From NCBI RefSeq assembly GCF_001984195.1, contig NZ_MTQN01000009.1, positions 1,106,248-1,170,247 on the forward strand: a stretch of 64,000 nt of DNA. Direction: 5' to 3'. Source of the stretch: Kribbella sp. ALI-6-A. GTDB taxonomy: Bacteria; Actinomycetota; Actinomycetes; Propionibacteriales; Kribbellaceae. Shown here piece after piece: positions 43,536-55,545 of this stretch; position 1 is the first letter of the stretch, and every line of letters begins with the position of its first letter. The notes beneath the pieces are model-generated. The model saw only the letters and a program-made list of their open reading frames with translations, did no database searches and was not told the DNA's origin. Both the position numbers and the translations under genes were made by a program.

Positions 43536-43754
43536 GGTTGGCTCCCTTCGCCGACAGTTCCTTTGTACTCCGGTGTGGGGCGGGCGTCGCCGGTCCAGCA
43601 CGGGTGTCATCGGAATGTGAGGGTCGGTGGGGGTTCGGCTGGAGGTCGCGGGGCTGGGTGTGAGGTACGTCGAGGAGCCCGCTCGGGCGGGAGCCGCCGG
43701 TACTCCGCTGCGGTCGGGGCGAACGCCGCCGGCGCGCCGACGCGGCTGCTCGAG

Positions 43755-46582
43755 TCAGCGGGTGGTGAGGCGGGCCCGCGCGTCCGGCGTGAGCGGGGAC
43801 AGGAGAGCCGGGGCGGCGATCAGGTTGTGGTCGGAGGGGTCGAGCAGGCGCGGGTGCAGGGCGTAGACAGTGGCGCCGGGGGCTGGGGTGAGGTTGTCGG
43901 CAGACAGGACCGCGACGAAGTCGGCTCGGTGGGCGGCGTCGGTGTCCCAGACCCGGTCGGGTTCGCGGCGGGTGGTGAGGCGGTGGGCGAAGGCGGTGGT
44001 GTCTTCGTCGGGCGATCGGACATAGCCGACGACCGAGCCGTCGGCGCAGCGGACGACGACCTCGTCGGTGCGGGCGGCGGCGTGCCAGCAGGCGACTTCC
44101 CACAGGGAAACGCGGTCGCCGGAGCCGTGGACCTCCTCGAGAGCGGCTGACAGCAGGGCGAGCTGGCCGGCGTACTTGGCGATGCTGTGCCGGTAGCCGG
44201 CGGCGCTGAGGTTGACGTCGTACCAGCGCAGTTGTTTGGTTTCCAGGTCGACGCCGAACGGCAGCAGGATCTTCGCCGGGCCGGACAGGTCGAAGCGGTC
44301 CTCGACGGCGGACGGGTCGAACAACCCGGACGGTCGCCGCATCACGCCGGCGAAGCCGCGGCGCAGGCGGTCGAAGGGGACGTTGTTGTAGCTGAAGACG
44401 ACGGGCAGCAGGTACCGGCCGCCGACGCGGCGTACGGCGGCGAGGTCGAGGTCGACGAACTCGGTCGCGCCGAGCGGATCCGGCGCCGAGGTGAGATCGC
44501 CGGAGTGCACCAGCGCGTCCTGGTCGAAGCGCAACCGGGTGTAGTCGCAGAGGCCGACGAAGCGCCAGTCGGTGTCGTAGACGGCGACGGACAGGTCCAG
44601 GTCGATTCGTTGTGCGGGCGGCTGCTGCCAGTGCAGGAAGAGCCGGAGTTCGTCGTCGAGTGGGATGGGTTGCGCGCTGCCTCGGGTCATTCGCAGCCAT
44701 GTCGACGATGCGCCGCGTTCGGAGCCGGGGGCGGCGAGGTTGCTCAGCTCCTCGTCCAGGAAGGCGCGGCGCAGGCGAGGCAAGGCGCTTGCCCTGCGCA
44801 ACAATTCGGCGACCAGTACGCCGGCCAGCGCGGCGGCGAGTGGGGACGGGAGGGGGTCGCGCTCGTCGACGGTGGTCCAGACGCGGGTGGTGCCGCCGCG
44901 GGGGAAGAACAGGCGCAGATCGCCGGGTGGGGTGCGGACCTGGCCGAGGGCGGCGGTGAGGACGACGGGTGAGACGTCGGAGACCGCTGTGCCGAGAGCT
45001 TCGACCAGTACGCCGTGGGAGTCGGCGGGCAGGGTCCGCGCGAGGTGGACCAGGCGCCGGACCAGCTCCCCGGGTCGCTGCCGCAGAAGGTCCAGCGCCA
45101 TACCGGGGCGGCCGTTGGCGAAGGCACCTTCGACTCGGCTTGCGAAGGTGCTGGTCACCAACCGAGCGCCGGCCGGGGCGGCGAGAGCCGCGGACGAGGA
45201 GATGGCGAGGCCGGTGGGGGCCACGCGATCCGCGGGCGCGGCGCGATCCGCGGGCGCGGCGCGATCCGCGGGCGCGGCGCGATCCGCGGGCGCGGCGCGA
45301 TCGGCGGGCGCAGCGCGATCGGCGGCGCGATCGGGGGCGACAACGCGTTCCGCGGAGGCGGCGCGATCGGCAGCGGGCGCATCACCATCACCTGGGCCGA
45401 CCGCCCCGCTTGCCGCGGTTTCACTCGGCCGCGCGACCACATCCACCGGCTCCACCCGGATCAGCGGATGCTGAGCCGCTTCGGCCAGAACAGCGCGATG
45501 CGCGGAAGTCGCCGGGTTCAACGTCGTGTCTCGGACGAGAGCGAAGGCAACCGCGGCCGTCGGGTAGCGCCCGGCGTACTCGAAGGGATGGAGGTTCTCC
45601 GCCATCCGCTTCCAGGCGCGCTTGTGGCGGTGGAGGTCCTCGATAAGGCCTTCGAGCGGGAGGCGGTTCAGGCGCGACAGGATCACCCGGCGGGTGGCAC
45701 GCGGAAGCGACCGCCGGCGTACGGGCGGAGTGCGCAAACCAGGGTCGGCGTCCATCAGGACATAAAGGAGACGCAGGGCGTCGGTGGCAGTCTCGACCAG
45801 ATCATCGACCAGCGACGGGTGCCGATCCATCAACCGCGCGACCACGACGGCGCGGGTTTCGCGCACCGGGATGACCGGCGGAAGCCAGGACGGATCCGCG
45901 TGCTGCAGCAGGACGGTGAGGTCGGTGCGATCGACGACGGACAAGGGCGTTCGGCGGGCGAGCAGCTCGCCGGCCGCAGATTCCGCTGCGGCGTCGGTGG
46001 CGAGACCGAGCAGCTGGAGACGGTCGGCGTCGGCCTGGCGGGGGACGTCGTCGAAGGCCGGCTCGAGGAACGGGTCGTCGGGGTCGATCCGCTGCAGGCA
46101 CAGTGGACAGGCGCTGAAATCGGAGCCGTCCCAGCAGGTGCGGCAGACCAGGTGGGCGCACGGTGAGACCGGATGCCGACCTCACCGCACAGCACACAGG
46201 GCTGCTCGGGCTCCTGCAGGAGCCGGGCGAAGACGCGATTGACGTAGAAGGTCTCGGTGTTGCCCGGCACGCTCTCCGGGAAGCCGCGGAACAGCGGGAC
46301 GTGCTGGGCGTCCGCACCGGACTCCTGGTCGAGCAGAGCGACCAGACTCTGGCCGAAGCCGGTGAGCGCGAGTGGGTTGAGGCCCGCGCAGTACCGGTAG
46401 AGCGCGACCGACATCAGGAAGCCGCGCTGGATCAGCTCGGCCTGCAGTGCGCCGAGACCCGCCTGGGTGGTCAGTGGACGCTTCAGCCACTGCCAGGCGG
46501 TACGGCGTACCGGTGGGGTGAGGCGGACGCCGTCGACCAGTCGTCGGCGGCGCAGCAGCACCGCGGCGAGCGCGTCGGGCAT
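43755..46582 (-). pseudogene. RING-domain/TerD-like fusion protein (MXAN_6230/SCO0854 type), frameshifted
   Basis: Starts MPDALAAVLLRRRRLVDG at 46582 with GGAGG upstream. The N-terminal frame reaches PCVLCGEVG (RING Cys pair, about residue 129); one base seems lost near 46172, after which the other frame continues SPCAHLVCRTCWDGSDFSAC and CPLC, completing a RING zinc site. Then a helical region, an Ala/Pro/Asp/Arg low-complexity segment from 18-base repeats, and a TerD-like domain (DLDLSVAVYDTDWRFVG, HSGDLTSAPDPLGATEF). Restored length about 940 aa. The long second frame stays open, so the break is recent or a sequencing error. Function unknown; TerD proteins relate to tellurite/stress complexes. 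Confidence 0.72.
45223..45312. repeat. five tandem 18-base repeats
   Basis: Unit GCGCGATCCGCGGGCGCG, four near-identical copies plus one variant and a partial copy, encoding the hexapeptide APADRA on the minus strand inside the RING/TerD-like gene. A linker expanded by slippage. Confidence 0.85.
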
Positions 46583-46761
46583 CGAACCTCCCAGGGCGGA
46601 CGGGAAAGCAGCGCCAGGGGCGGAGAGCGGACGCGCTACTTGGCCTGGAGAAGGAGAAGGAAGCACGCCCAGGAGCCGCCCCTGGCAGAAAGAACGCTAC
46701 CGCCCGGCACCGACAGTTTTCGCAACGCAGTTCAGCAGTTGCCGGTCCGAATCAGGACCCC

Positions 46762-46779
46762 CGGGAACCGCGGTTCCCG
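46762..46779. promoter_or_regulatory. 18-bp perfect palindrome
   Basis: CGGGAACCGCGGTTCCCG, fully self-complementary. Midway between two divergent genes; a candidate dimer-binding operator. No hairpin-loop spacing, so not a terminator. Confidence 0.4.
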
Positions 46780-47027
46780 CACTCCGGGGAGCGACCTCGA
46801 CCCGGACAGAAAAAGCTTCGACACCAGGGTCGGGGCCGCCCCGCCCAGACCCCGGTGCCGAAGGATTCCAGGATAGAGGGCGCGGCCAAACACATCGACA
46901 CCCGCCCCGCCGATGTGGCACCTCTTTGCCACGAACGACCCCTTGACCCCAGCGAATGCGAGCAAGCTCACGCCGAAGGGATTCCCCTGTCGTCACAGCG
47001 GGCAGGTACGGCAGCACGGATTGTGGT

Positions 47028-47033
47028 TAAGGT
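47028..47033 (+). promoter_or_regulatory. -10 element, leaderless MFS gene
   Basis: TAAGGT, 6 bases before the ATG at 47040; no ribosome site. Confidence 0.4.
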
Positions 47034-47039
47034 CTCTGC

Positions 47040-48287
47040 ATGGTTGGTGGGGTGGGGGTCGAGCGCGCGCGTTGGCGGGACGTCTTCGGGCACGGCGAGT
47101 TCAGGGCGCTGTTCCTGGCCGGGATCCTGTCGGTCGCCGGTGACCAGTTGGCCAGGGTCGCGTTGTCCGTCCTCGTCTACGAGCGCACCCAGTCGGCCGG
47201 TCTGACCGCTCTCACCTACGCCCTGACCCTGATACCGGATCTCGTGTTCGGCCCACTTCTGTCCGGCTTCGCCGACCGCTACCCGCGGCGTCAGGTCATG
47301 ATCGTCACGGACCTGGCCAGAGCCGTCGTGGTCGCTTTGATGGCCATCGAGGCACTCCCGTTGTGGGCCGTCATCCTGCTCCTGCTGGCTCTGCAGGCGT
47401 TCGGATCGCCGTTCAACGCCGCACGCGCCGCCACGTTGCCGGTCGTGCTCCCGGGCGACCACTACGTTCTGGGCAAGGCCGCCAACGACATGGTGGTCCA
47501 GTTCAGTCAGGTACTCGGCTTCGGGACCGGTGGCGTGATCGTGGTCGCGGTCGGCGTTTCCGGTGGGCTGCTGCTCGACTCCGGGACGTTCCTGCTGTCC
47601 GCGGCGCTGATCGCCGTCGGCTTACGCAAGCGCCCGACCCCGGCTCGGGACAACGACAGCGACAAGCCGCGCGGTGGCTACTTCAGCGACCTGGCCGCGG
47701 GCACCTCGCTCGTCCTCCGTACGCCGAAACTGCGCACACTGGTGGCTCTGGCGACGATCGCGGGCTTCTACGTCACCGTGGAAGGCCTCGCCGTCCCGTA
47801 CGCCGACGCGATCGGCCAGGGCAAGGAGGCGTCGGGCCTGCTGCTGGCGGCCAGTCCTGCCGGAGCCGTGCTGGGCATGTGGTTGATCACCCTGCTCGCA
47901 CCGGAACGCCGGATGAAGCTGATCGGTCCGCTGGCAGCGGGCGCGTGCTTCCCCTTGGTGTTCTGCGTGTTCGAGCCGGGCTTGCTGCCCACTGTCGCGT
48001 TGTGGGCGTTGTCCGGACTGGCCTCGGCGTACCACCTGCCCACGAGCGCAGCCTTCGTCCAGGCCGTGCCGGACCACCAGAGGGGACAGGCCTTCGGTGT
48101 GGCCAGCACCGCCCTGAAGAGCAGCCAAGGACTCGGCATCCTCCTCGCGGGCGCGCTCGCAGAACCTCTCGGTCCCCCGCAGGCCCTGGCTGTCATGGGC
48201 GCCGTGGGAACCTTGGCCGCAATAACGGCGGGCGCTGCCTGGGCGCGCGCCCACCGGCCGGCGACCGATTCCGGAAAATCACGGTGA
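47040..48287 (+). CDS. MFS transporter (EntS/DHA3-like exporter)
   Basis: 415 aa, 12 predicted helices. FGHGEFRALFLAGILSVAGD start, the MFS A-motif in GFADRYPRRQVMIVTD, and a charged central loop (RPTPARDNDSDKPRGG). Resembles the DHA3 family that exports siderophores, macrolides or small peptides. Its gene converges with the TNDWF repeat-peptide gene (72 bases between stops), so export of that peptide is possible but unproven. Confidence 0.88.
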   Translation: MVGGVGVERARWRDVFGHGEFRALFLAGILSVAGDQLARVALSVLVYERTQSAGLTALTYALTLIPDLVFGPLLSGFADRYPRRQVMIVTDLARAVVVALMAIEALPLWAVILLLLALQAFGSPFNAARAATLPVVLPGDHYVLGKAANDMVVQFSQVLGFGTGGVIVVAVGVSGGLLLDSGTFLLSAALIAVGLRKRPTPARDNDSDKPRGGYFSDLAAGTSLVLRTPKLRTLVALATIAGFYVTVEGLAVPYADAIGQGKEASGLLLAASPAGAVLGMWLITLLAPERRMKLIGPLAAGACFPLVFCVFEPGLLPTVALWALSGLASAYHLPTSAAFVQAVPDHQRGQAFGVASTALKSSQGLGILLAGALAEPLGPPQALAVMGAVGTLAAITAGAAWARAHRPATDSGKSR

Positions 48288-48358
48288 GGTAAATCTCGAC
48301 CACCGATCCGGAATCACCAGATTGCGAACGTAAGAGCGTAGTAAAGAATCGTCGGCGG

Positions 48359-48535
48359 TCACCAGTCGTTGGTGGTGGACCCAGCATTTCCGGCGAACCA
48401 GTCATTGGTGCCGTCGACGAACCAGTCGTTGGTCCGGCTGGTGAACCAATCGTTGGTCCCACCAGCGAACCAGTCGTTCGTGCCACCGGTGAACCAGTCG
48501 TTGGTACGAACCGTGCCGCGCGTCGCCTTAGCCAT
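48359..48535 (-). CDS. 58-residue TNDWF tandem-repeat peptide (possible RiPP precursor)
   Basis: Short leader MAKATRGTVR, then five exact-length octapeptide repeats TNDWFTGG, TNDWFAGG, TNDWFTSR, TNDWFVDG, TNDWFAGN, a spacer AGST and a final TNDW before the stop. The ATG at 48535 has GGAAGGG 9 bases upstream. TNDW is invariant while its codons differ (ACC/ACG, AAC/AAT, GAC/GAT), so selection acts on the peptide. No lanthipeptide, YcaO, ATP-grasp or radical-SAM gene is adjacent; neighbours are an MFS exporter (convergent) and a GGDEF gene (divergent). Could be a precursor modified in trans, a secreted peptide or a structural repeat protein. Family not recognised. Confidence 0.7.
   Translation of the reverse strand: MAKATRGTVRTNDWFTGGTNDWFAGGTNDWFTSRTNDWFVDGTNDWFAGNAGSTTNDW
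48386..48505 (-). repeat. five 24-base tandem repeats encoding TNDWFxxx
   Basis: Each unit is 24 bases; bases for T-N-D-W-F are conserved apart from synonymous third positions, the last three codons vary (TGG, AGG, TSR, VDG, AGN). Confidence 0.85.
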
Positions 48536-48652
48536 GATTTTCGACCCTTCCGAACAGTTGTTTGAAGATTCCCCCCGGGGGTGGGGGTGACCTGAAGTGA
48601 GCAAACCACTACGATGACTGCAATACCGTTCAGGCTGAACAGTGTGAGGCTC

Positions 48653-49981
48653 ATGATGATTCTGATCGGTCGGAGCGGTTGGGTGCCACCCCGGCAATGG
48701 AAACTGTGGTCGCTGCCGCCCGCCGCCCTGGGATACGTGATCGCGATCGACGCGATCGCGCTCGTGATCACGGGCTTGGCCGTGCGTTCGTCGGTGCTCG
48801 GCGCTCCGATCAGCAGGGCCGAGTGGACGGCGTTCGCCGTCCTGGCCATCGCGTCGACGCTGCACCTGGAGTCCGCCCGCAGCATCGAGCGGCGCCGGGA
48901 GCTGGCCGCGAACACGTCCCCGCACACGAACCTGAAGTGCCTGTGGATCTTCGCCAGCGTCCTGCTCCTGCCGCTGTCGCTGGTGATTCCGCTGACGGCG
49001 CTGTCGTACGTGTACTCGTGGTTCCGGGTCTACGGCCGGACCATCGCGCATCGCAAGATCTTCTCCAACTCGACCGCCATCCTGGCCAGCGCCGCGGCAG
49101 CGGCCGTGCTGCGCGGCGGCGGTCTGCTCGACGAGCCCCGGGTACCAACCGACTTCTGGTCCCTGCTGGTCGTCCTGTCGGCCGCCGCGACCTGGTGGCT
49201 GGTCAACTACGCGCTGGTCGTCGGAGCGATCCTGCTGGCCTCGCCGGAGGCCACGGCTCGCGACGCCCTCGGTGAGCTCTCGCACCAGCTGGTGATCTGC
49301 GCGGGACTGGGTCTCGGCATCGCGATCGCGGCGCTGCAGTCGTCGTACCCGTGGGTCGTTCCGGTTCTCATGGTGACCGTGCTCGCGCTGCACCGCGACC
49401 TGCTGCTGCCGCAGTACCAGCGCGCGGCCGGTGTCGACGTGAAGACCGGTCTGGCCACCCCGTCGTACTGGGCCAACGCCGTGCCGGCCGAGCTGGCGCG
49501 GGCGGAGTCCCTGCGCAGCACCGTCGGGCTGCTGATGCTGGACCTGGACAAGTTCAAGGAGATCAACGACACCTACGGGCACCCGGCCGGTGACCGGGCG
49601 CTGCGGGCGGTCGGTGAGAGCGTGCGCGCCGAGGTCCGCCAGGGTGACCTGGTCGCCCGCGTCGGCGGTGACGAGCTGGCCGTGCTGCTGCCGGGTGCGT
49701 CCGAGGGTGAGGTGCTGGAGGTCGCCGAGCGGATCCGCGACCGGCTCAGCGCGCTGAGCGTCTCGGTGGAGACGGGCCCCAACCGGACCGCGGTGATCAG
49801 TGGAGTCCCGGCGTCGTTCGGCGCCGCCGTCTACCCGGACGTCGCCGGCACGATGGACCAGCTGGTCCTGGCCGCCGACAACGCCCTGCTGACGGCCAAG
49901 CGTGGCGGACGCAACCAGATCGTCTCCGCCCGCCCGATTCCCCCGCTCGACCTCACCGAGCACCCGGTCAGCGACAACTGA
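48653..49981 (+). CDS. membrane-anchored GGDEF-domain protein (putative diguanylate cyclase)
   Basis: 442 aa from MMILIGRSGWVPPRQW; an ATG 13 codons upstream (48614) overlaps a TACGAT -10-like element, so I prefer the later start. About six membrane helices (LGYVIAIDAIALVITGLAV, LWIFASVLLLPLSLVIPLTAL, LGLGIAIAAL) and a C-terminal GGDEF domain: LDLDKFKEINDTYGHPAGD, I-site RQGD (329-332) and signature GGDEL (338-342), where the final Phe is Leu. Would make cyclic di-GMP at the membrane, product-inhibited through the I-site. Divergent from the TNDWF peptide gene. Confidence 0.85.
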   Translation: MMILIGRSGWVPPRQWKLWSLPPAALGYVIAIDAIALVITGLAVRSSVLGAPISRAEWTAFAVLAIASTLHLESARSIERRRELAANTSPHTNLKCLWIFASVLLLPLSLVIPLTALSYVYSWFRVYGRTIAHRKIFSNSTAILASAAAAAVLRGGGLLDEPRVPTDFWSLLVVLSAAATWWLVNYALVVGAILLASPEATARDALGELSHQLVICAGLGLGIAIAALQSSYPWVVPVLMVTVLALHRDLLLPQYQRAAGVDVKTGLATPSYWANAVPAELARAESLRSTVGLLMLDLDKFKEINDTYGHPAGDRALRAVGESVRAEVRQGDLVARVGGDELAVLLPGASEGEVLEVAERIRDRLSALSVSVETGPNRTAVISGVPASFGAAVYPDVAGTMDQLVLAADNALLTAKRGGRNQIVSARPIPPLDLTEHPVSDN

Positions 49982-50002
49982 GCCGTCCGAGAGCTCGACG
50001 GC
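49982..50002. terminator. weak hairpin between convergent genes
   Basis: GCCGTC pairs with GACGGC over 9 bases, between the stops of the GGDEF gene and the 117-aa gene. Confidence 0.35.
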
Positions 50003-50003
50003 C

Positions 50004-50357
50004 CTAGGCGTGGTCGCCGTCGAGCAGCTCGTGCAGCTTCGCGACGGCCTCGGTGATGTCGTCGTAGCTCTGCTGGGCGGCCCGGGACTCGGCGCTGATC
50101 ACACCACAGCGGTGCACACGCCGGAAGTCGCCGTACGGGAACTTGTACCGGCCCTTGGTCTCCTCGCCCATCGACGTGTCGACGCCGAGGTACCACAGGG
50201 CGTAGTCGTCCCAGCCGTGCTTGTCCAGGTAGTCGTTCTCCTGGTCCGCCGTCGGCGCGTGCTCGCTCCAGTCGTCGCGCTCGTCGCGCTGGAGCTGTCC
50301 CTGCTTCACCAGGTGCTTGGCGTGGTCGAAGGCCTTCTTGTTGAGTTCGACAGTCAT
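50004..50357 (-). CDS. conserved actinobacterial hypothetical protein
   Basis: 117 aa. MTVELNKKAFDHAKHLVKQG start with GAGGAGG ahead of the ATG; central KHGWDDYALWYLGVDTSMGEETKGRYKFPYGDF; C-terminal helix. Charged and soluble. Looks like the small protein annotated as hypothetical across many actinomycetes; no function known to me. Transcribed after the quinone oxidoreductase gene, 45 bases downstream. Confidence 0.75.
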   Translation of the reverse strand: MTVELNKKAFDHAKHLVKQGQLQRDERDDWSEHAPTADQENDYLDKHGWDDYALWYLGVDTSMGEETKGRYKFPYGDFRRVHRCGVISAESRAAQQSYDDITEAVAKLHELLDGDHA

Positions 50358-50402
50358 CGGTAGGACCTCCTCGCCGCCCCGGTGCCCGCACCGGCCGATC
50401 GG

Positions 50403-51389
50403 CTAACGGATCCGGATCAGCGCCTTGCCGACCAGCTCCCGCGACGTGAGCGCGCGGTGCGCGTCGGCAAGCTGCTCGAGGTCGAAAACGCGGTCGACGA
50501 CGGGCACCAGGTCGCCGCGGGCGGCCCGGGCGAGGACCTGCCCGGCGGAGACGGTGGTCGTGGTGGTGTCGGCGCGCAGGTCGCGGATGCCCTTGACGGT
50601 GATCCCGCGACGCTCGGCCTCGGCTTCGTCGTACGGCGCGAAGCCGCCGCTCGGCGCGCCGTGGGCGGAGAACCAGCCGCCGTCGGCGACCACCTCGAAC
50701 GCGGTCGCGCCGAGCGCTCCCCCGGCGCCGTCGAAAACGACGTCGGCTCCCGCTCCGTCGGTTGCCTCCAGCACCGACTTCTCCCAGCCGGGCTTGCTGT
50801 AGTCGATCACGACGTCCGCGTGGTGTGCCTTCACCAGGTCGAGCTTGGCCTGGCCACGGGCGGCGGCGATGACGTGAGCGCCGGCCCGGTGCGCGAGCTG
50901 GACCAGCAGGATGCCCATGCCGCCCGCGGCCGCGGTGATCAGGACGTGCCGGCCGGCGAGGTCGGGCGCGAGTTCTTCCAGCATCAGGGCGGTGTAGCCG
51001 TCGCCGGAAACTGCGACGGCGGTTTCCAGCGTCAGTGCGGGCGGGAGTTCGACCAGTCCTGACGCGGGGGCGACGGCCTGCTCGGCGTGGGCGCCGAAGT
51101 GCGCCGTACGACCGGTGACGGACTTGCCGATCCAGCCGGGGTCGACTCCTTCGCCGACGGCGCGGACCACACCGCCGAAGGAGTTGCCGGGCACGTAGGG
51201 CGGGGTGACGTCGAAGAAGTTGCCGTGCTGACCGGCGCGGATCGCGGTCTCGACGAAGATCAGGTCCGTGACGTGGACGTCGACGAGCACGTCGCCGGGG
51301 CCGGGCTGCGGGACGGGAAGCTGCTGGATCTGGAGGACGTCGGGATCACCGAAGGCGGTGACCACTGCTGCACGCATCGTCTGGCTCAT
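50403..51389 (-). CDS. zinc-type/quinone oxidoreductase family NADPH-dependent reductase
   Basis: 328 aa. Medium-chain reductase fold: MRAAVVTAFGDPDVLQIQQL, VPGNSFGGVVRAVGEGVD and cofactor motif VLITAAAGGMGILLVQLAHRAGA. No catalytic-zinc cysteines, so a quinone/enoyl-type reductase. Substrate unknown. Divergent from the SNF2 gene by about 70 bases. Confidence 0.9.
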   Translation of the reverse strand: MSQTMRAAVVTAFGDPDVLQIQQLPVPQPGPGDVLVDVHVTDLIFVETAIRAGQHGNFFDVTPPYVPGNSFGGVVRAVGEGVDPGWIGKSVTGRTAHFGAHAEQAVAPASGLVELPPALTLETAVAVSGDGYTALMLEELAPDLAGRHVLITAAAGGMGILLVQLAHRAGAHVIAAARGQAKLDLVKAHHADVVIDYSKPGWEKSVLEATDGAGADVVFDGAGGALGATAFEVVADGGWFSAHGAPSGGFAPYDEAEAERRGITVKGIRDLRADTTTTTVSAGQVLARAARGDLVPVVDRVFDLEQLADAHRALTSRELVGKALIRIR

Positions 51390-51444
51390 GGGCCCAGGCT
51401 GGTACCTGAACTCTGGTTGAGGTCAAGTTGTCGGTCCAGCCGCG

Positions 51445-51450
51445 TACCCT
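51445..51450 (+). promoter_or_regulatory. -10 element, leaderless SNF2 gene
   Basis: TACCCT, 7 bases before the GTG at 51458; no ribosome site. Confidence 0.4.
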
Positions 51451-51457
51451 GCGGTGC

Positions 51458-54252
<2,795 letters not shown>

Positions 54253-54256
<4 letters not shown>

Positions 54257-55545
54257 GCCCGGACGAGCGGACGCCTTGGCGTGGCTGGCGCGGGTCCGGG
54301 GAGAACGCGGGGCTGCCCGCGGCCAAGGGACCAGGTGCTCGACGGCCGTTCGGGACGACGTGGTGGGGCAAGGCCTGGCTGGAGGCGTTGGAGCAGCGGG
54401 CCAAGCTCGACCCGAACCGGCTGGCCCGCGGCCGGTCGTACGCGCGGCGTGGGAGTGTGCTCGAGCTGACGGTCGACCCGGGCGTCGTGCGGGCGGAGGT
54501 GCAGGGCAGCCGCGTCACGCCGTACGGGGTGACGGTGGAGATCAGGGCGTTCACGGACACCGAGTGGGACGCGGTGCTCGACGTGGTGTCGGCGCAGATC
54601 GGACGGGTGGCGGCGCTGCTCGACGGGGAACTGCCGCCGGAGCTGCTGGACGACGTACAGGCTGCTGGGCTGGAGCTCCTGCCGGGGGCTGGTGAGATCC
54701 GCACGGCGTGCAACTGCCCGGACTTCGCTGTGCCGTGCAAGCACTCGGCGGCGGTGTGTTACCTGGTGGCGGATGCGTTGGACGACGATCCGTTCGCGTT
54801 GATGCTGCTGCGGGGTCGGCGCAAGGACGAGCTGTTGGAGGCTTTGCGGGCGCGGCGGAAGACGTCGACGAGCACGGTCAAGGTGAAGGCGAAGCCGGTC
54901 GGCGTACTGGCGCGGGAGGCGTTCGCGGCGGCGCCGGGTCCGGTGCCGACTCCGCTGCGACCTGGTGGGCAGGCGGGAGTGCCGGCGGCGGTGCTGGCCT
55001 TGGCGCCGCCGCGGTCGTCGGGGATCGAGGGGCAGGATCTGGTGACGCTGGCGACGGACGCCGCGCGGCGGGCGTGGGAGCTGGCCGTCGGCGACGGGGA
55101 CGGCGGGTTGTCACTGACGTTCGAGCAGGACTTGGCTCGGCGGGCGGCTGGAGTGCTCGGTACGTCGGCGCTGGCTGATCTCGCGCATCGGGCCGGAGTT
55201 TCGTCGCGGCAGCTGACGAGCTGGGCGGTTGCGTGGCGGGAGGGCGGCGCGGGCGGGCTTGCGGTCGCTGTGGAGTCGTTCGAGCCTGCTGACGGTGTTG
55301 CGGAGGGCGTGGCTGCGCTGGCCGAGACCGCGGACAACGGTGGACGGTTGGCTGGAGCCAGCCGCGGGCCGGCCTGGGCTGACGGCCCGCGGGTGCAGGG
55401 GAACCGGGTGACAGCTGGGCGGAGGCAGTTGCGGCTGGGGCGGGACGGGCTGTGGTACCTGTTCACCGAGCACTTCGGCGACTGGACGCTGGCCGGGCCG
55501 CCGGCGGCGGATCCGCGGGAGTTGGTGCAGTTCAGCGGGGGCTGA
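54253..55545 (+). CDS. SWIM zinc-finger protein
   Basis: 430 aa from GTG. PFGTTWWGKAWLEALE near the N-terminus and the SWIM motif CNCPDFAVPCKH (CxCx6CxH) followed by AAVCYLVADALDDDPF. Middle is a low-complexity region, then a conserved C-terminal portion (YLFTEHFGDWTLAGP). Nearly always paired with the SNF2 gene in actinomycetes, presumably as its DNA- or protein-binding subunit. Runs 14 bases into the convergent esterase gene. Confidence 0.88.

Larger units (their letters stand above)
46583..47039. other. intergenic stretch between divergent genes
   Basis: 457 bases between the RING/TerD-like gene and the MFS gene. No gene seen. It contains the 18-bp palindrome at 46762 and the promoter of the exporter gene at its right end. 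Confidence 0.4.

Noticed and set aside
42826..44700. Long Arg/Pro-rich minus-strand ORF
   Set aside because: Composition of an out-of-frame shadow of the RING/TerD-like and 179-aa genes.
45223..45312. Possible CRISPR or mobile-element repeat
   Set aside because: 18-base contiguous units in frame inside a gene; a linker expansion.
48386..48505. Possible CRISPR array
   Set aside because: 24-base units are contiguous without spacers and are coding.
48369..48590. Plus-strand ORF with VNQSLVPP repeats
   Set aside because: It is the antisense reading of the TNDWF repeats. Only the minus frame has a ribosome site and keeps its residues despite third-base changes.
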